Below, in pieces: positions 48,000-50,341 of a stretch of 50,341 nt of DNA. A program made the position numbers and the translations under genes. The stretch is from contig LRSR01012535.1 in assembly GCA_001579985.1 (NCBI GenBank), positions 1-50,341 of the forward strand. The letters run 5' to 3'. Origin of the DNA: Hypsibius dujardini. Its lineage: Eukaryota; Tardigrada; Eutardigrada; Parachela; Hypsibiidae. The number at the start of each line of letters is the position of its first letter. Within the stretch, counting starts at the first letter, position 1. The notes beneath the pieces are model-generated. The model saw only the letters and a program-made list of their open reading frames with translations. It had not been told where the DNA came from and did no database searches.

Positions 48000-48827
48000 A
48001 TTGGGAAAAGTATAAAATAGTTTCCTTTTATCTGCTCATACGTTTATTAATATTGTTGACCTTTCTGACTTTAATTTCGAGATCTGGTACGTTGGGCTTT
48101 CCCTTTCTGTTACCGCGCGCTTAATCATGCTCGAACAAAACTCTCATTTTCACAGCTGAGCCGTCATTTTGAGCACAAAACGCTCAACTACTCACTGCGA
48201 ATAAAATGTTTGCTGTTCAAGCTACATTTAAATTTGGGACAACTTCATAAAAATGTGAGGTTAATATAATTGTGGCAAATTTAGTCAAAATATACAAGCG
48301 TCTTAATTGAATTCGTTTATGAAATGGGTACTTTCTACTATCGACTACTCTTGTAGTTGAGTTGGGTCCACTCTTCACTATGAGTTGCATTGGCAGGTGG
48401 CAACAGTTACAGTGTCAAACTATTTAGTTTGCTTACTTTCTAGTACTTCCAGTAAGCAATTCTCTCTCCTCCCCTCGGAAAACCCATTGGCACACCGCGC
48501 ATTGCTGCGCTGGTTTATACTCAGGCTTTCACTTTGAACAAATTCAAATTTTATCTGTCAGCATTCGGATGTCGCCGTTCTCTCCAAAGACCAGTTCGTA
48601 TTTGCTGTAAAGGGATTCGATGAATTATAGTAGATGACAAATTAAATTTAGCACGATGCAATGTGTATTGACAATAATGTAATGGCTTGAGTTAGCATGA
48701 TGACGGAAGAGATGATGATGATTACAATTATGATGACACTAGTGTGATAATAAATATTCTAAGTGCTAAACAGAACGGCTCCTCCGTCATTGTACCTGCT
48801 GGCTTTTTGTGAATTTTTTGGAGTATA
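48000..48827. other. Spacer, nothing recognised
   Basis: AT-rich DNA between the zinc-finger model and the broken segment on the other strand. A few GATGATGAT-type short runs occur near 48700. No gene is seen. Confidence 0.4.
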
Positions 48828-49400
48828 TTATGAATCGACCAGCTTGTCTTTCGGGGGAACAGCGTTTATTGAAGCAAGGTAGCTCGAAGTTGGGCTGGCC
48901 GTCTCCCCGTTCAAAGGAGAAGCCAAATCATCTTTCATCTTGTTAGTGATGGACAGCAACGGGCTGGGCATTGCTCTCCTTTCTGATGTCGTCCATCAAC
49001 GTCAAATCCTCCGCCAAAACTTGACTTTTTTTCCTCCGGCACCTGGAATGTGAACTTCCGGATAAAGTCCTTGTAGTTCTGATGCCCGTTGTCGACGGAA
49101 CAGAAGACCAGATGGTCACGGTCGATGACGATATTGTGGTAAATCTGGTTTTGTGGTCTCCAGGCAGCGTTCCCATCCAGGGCCATCAGGTGGAGGATGT
49201 GATTTGCCAGGGAGTGAGCTAGCCGGGCAACAGCACAGCCATGCTACTGAAAGTTCCATAAAATTCTTTTCAAGCTGAACCGGTGAAAAAGGGAAATGTC
49301 AGCGTGCAGACGCACCAACTGGTCGGCACTACTGGCAGAGATTCGGAAAAAAGTCATGTCCTTTCTGCGAAAAGCTGAAAATTTTGTCAGTTAACGTCGG
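48828..49400 (-). pseudogene. Coding-like segment split over three frames
   Basis: Read on the minus strand, one frame gives HSLANHILHLMALDGNA and then IYHNIVIDRDHLVFCSVDNG up to FTFQVPEEK (about 49220-49025). At an A7 run (49026-49032) the protein-like quality moves to another frame reading SQVLAEDLTLMDDIRKESNA. A third frame from about 48960 reads NKMKDDLASPLNGETASPTS to a stop at 48828-48830. Upstream, near 49300-49390, a further stretch reads ISASSADQLVRLHADISLFH. The amino-acid make-up looks like real protein, but at least two shifts are needed. It may be a decayed copy of a gene or a real gene with sequencing errors at homopolymers. I do not recognise the family. Confidence 0.4.
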
Positions 49401-49424
49401 TGTAGTTTACAGAATCACTATGAA

Positions 49425-49478
49425 TGTCTGTCCTTCTGTGCGTCTGTGTGTCTGCCTGCTTGCCTGCCTGCCTGCCTG
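49425..49478. repeat. CTGT/GCCT microsatellite
   Basis: TCTGTCCTTCTGTGCGTCTG followed by six GCCT-like units. A single GGGTAAAATAGCC core of the 541-720 repeat family follows at about 49490. Confidence 0.85.
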
Positions 49479-49655
49479 CCTATACAGATAAGGGTAAAAT
49501 AGCCAATTCGACCAAGCCAGCCAAAAATCGTACATTGTAACATACTAATGTTGATGTGTTGTCTAACTAACCAATCAAGCCTCAAAATCACAGGTACACA
49601 AGTGGTCACAAGATAGCGCTATTCGATTAAAGTAATTTACCACGGTCATTAAACA

Positions 49656-49686
49656 CTAACCGAGTTAAATGGCTTAACTCGGTTAG
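49656..49686. other. Perfect 13-bp stem-loop
   Basis: CTAACCGAGTTAA (49656-49668) and its exact reverse complement (49674-49686) flank the five-base loop ATGGC. It lies about 310 bp upstream of the mL49 start codon. It could be a regulatory site or the remnant of an inverted-repeat element; no function is shown. Confidence 0.7.
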
Positions 49687-49994
49687 ACTTATCTTGTAGC
49701 CATGTGTGCACAACCGTACAGCATTTACTATACAGCTTTGGTGTACGAGTACTGGGCTTGCGTTCTATCGATTGATTGATTGATGTGAAAAGCACCAAAG
49801 TGTGAGGATTTTATTTATTTATACAGCACTTAATTTCGTAATTGAGTTTCTTTCATTCGTCCCAACTTCCAACTCCCGATTGCTTCGTTCGTTTTCTGCA
49901 CTTATTAGAATTATTCTTCTCAATTGGCAGTTTTATTTTATTGCTCACGCGCATTCGAGGTTGATCGACACGACGAAACGGAATAAAGGACATA

Positions 49995-50341
49995 ATGTTG
50001 CCGCTTCGGCTCCTTCGATCGGCTCCTTCGCATCCTCCAACGCATTCGCAGCGCATCTTCCAACCATCCTCCTCCCTCCTGCTTTCCTTTCAGCGCACCT
50101 ATCTGGGCCGAACGGACAAATTTAAGCCCCCGGATCCCAACCAGACATATACCCCGGTAGTGGAGTCGGCCGATGAGTTCCGGTTTGTCGATCGTCTGCT
50201 GGGCCGGGATGTTGTTCCCAAAATACCGGAAAAATCGCTGAAGGAATATCCCACTCCCTCAGGATGGATTCCGCCGGCACCAGTTCCGCCGCAGTTGCCG
50301 TACTTCATCGCCCGAACTCGCTTCCACAATTTGCCCGTCTA
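49995..50341 (+). CDS. MRPL49: Mitochondrial large-subunit ribosomal protein mL49, 3' end missing
   Basis: A component of the mitochondrial large ribosomal subunit. One open exon starts at 49995 and runs off the window after 115 codons. The start MLPLRLLRSAPSHPPTHSQ is an Arg/Ser/Pro-rich import leader without acidic residues. The conserved IMG2-type core is clear: KEYPTPSGWIPPAPVPPQLP followed by YFIARTRFHNLPV, matching the family signature around PTPSGW and YFV-R-R-HNLPVY. The family is about 165 residues, so roughly 45-50 residues remain outside. No intron is seen within the visible part. Confidence 0.92.
   Translation, partial: MLPLRLLRSAPSHPPTHSQRIFQPSSSLLLSFQRTYLGRTDKFKPPDPNQTYTPVVESADEFRFVDRLLGRDVVPKIPEKSLKEYPTPSGWIPPAPVPPQLPYFIARTRFHNLPV

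Overview
This window is nuclear DNA from an intron-rich animal, most likely an invertebrate. Genes are split by short GT-AG introns, many of 50-150 bp. The protein set (mitochondrial-type cytochrome P450, VMP1, casein kinase 1 gamma with a cysteine-rich tail, LIS1, CLASP) is animal-like, and the intergenic DNA is full of microsatellites and small inverted-repeat transposons. I cannot name the phylum. All gene models were spliced by hand, requiring GT-AG sites, frame continuity and agreement with remembered family sequence. Exon edges are firm for the conserved genes; UTRs are not defined.

Layout: 1-1804 repeats and empty DNA; 1805-7347 (-) mitochondrial-type P450; 7348-11180 repeat-bearing spacer with two hairpin elements; 11181-13158 (+) cathepsin B; 13409-15824 (-) VMP1, tail to tail with cathepsin B; 17553-19709 (+) casein kinase 1 gamma; 21138-29171 (+) CLUH in 34 exons; 30018-32902 (+) LIS1; 33513-33617 (+) a serine tRNA with extra bases in its D loop; 34071-38214 (-) DLAT, the E2 subunit of pyruvate dehydrogenase; 38822-44100 (+) CLASP, head to head with DLAT; 46362-47999 (+) a small C2H2 zinc-finger gene; 48828-49400 (-) a broken coding-like segment; 49995 to the end (+) mitochondrial ribosomal protein mL49, cut by the window edge.

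The genes do not form an operon or a single system. Several act on mitochondria (CLUH, DLAT, mL49, the P450), two on microtubules (LIS1, CLASP) and two in autophagy or lysosomes (VMP1, cathepsin B), but I regard this as ordinary gene order. The unusual material is non-coding: the tRNA-Ser insertion, a family of TA-flanked mini-transposons whose ends look like splice sites and which sit next to intron donors, a 98-bp-arm hairpin, two related transposons ending in AGGGATG, a dispersed ten-base palindrome GTACTAGTAC, and one repeat family present in opposite orientation near the two ends of the window.
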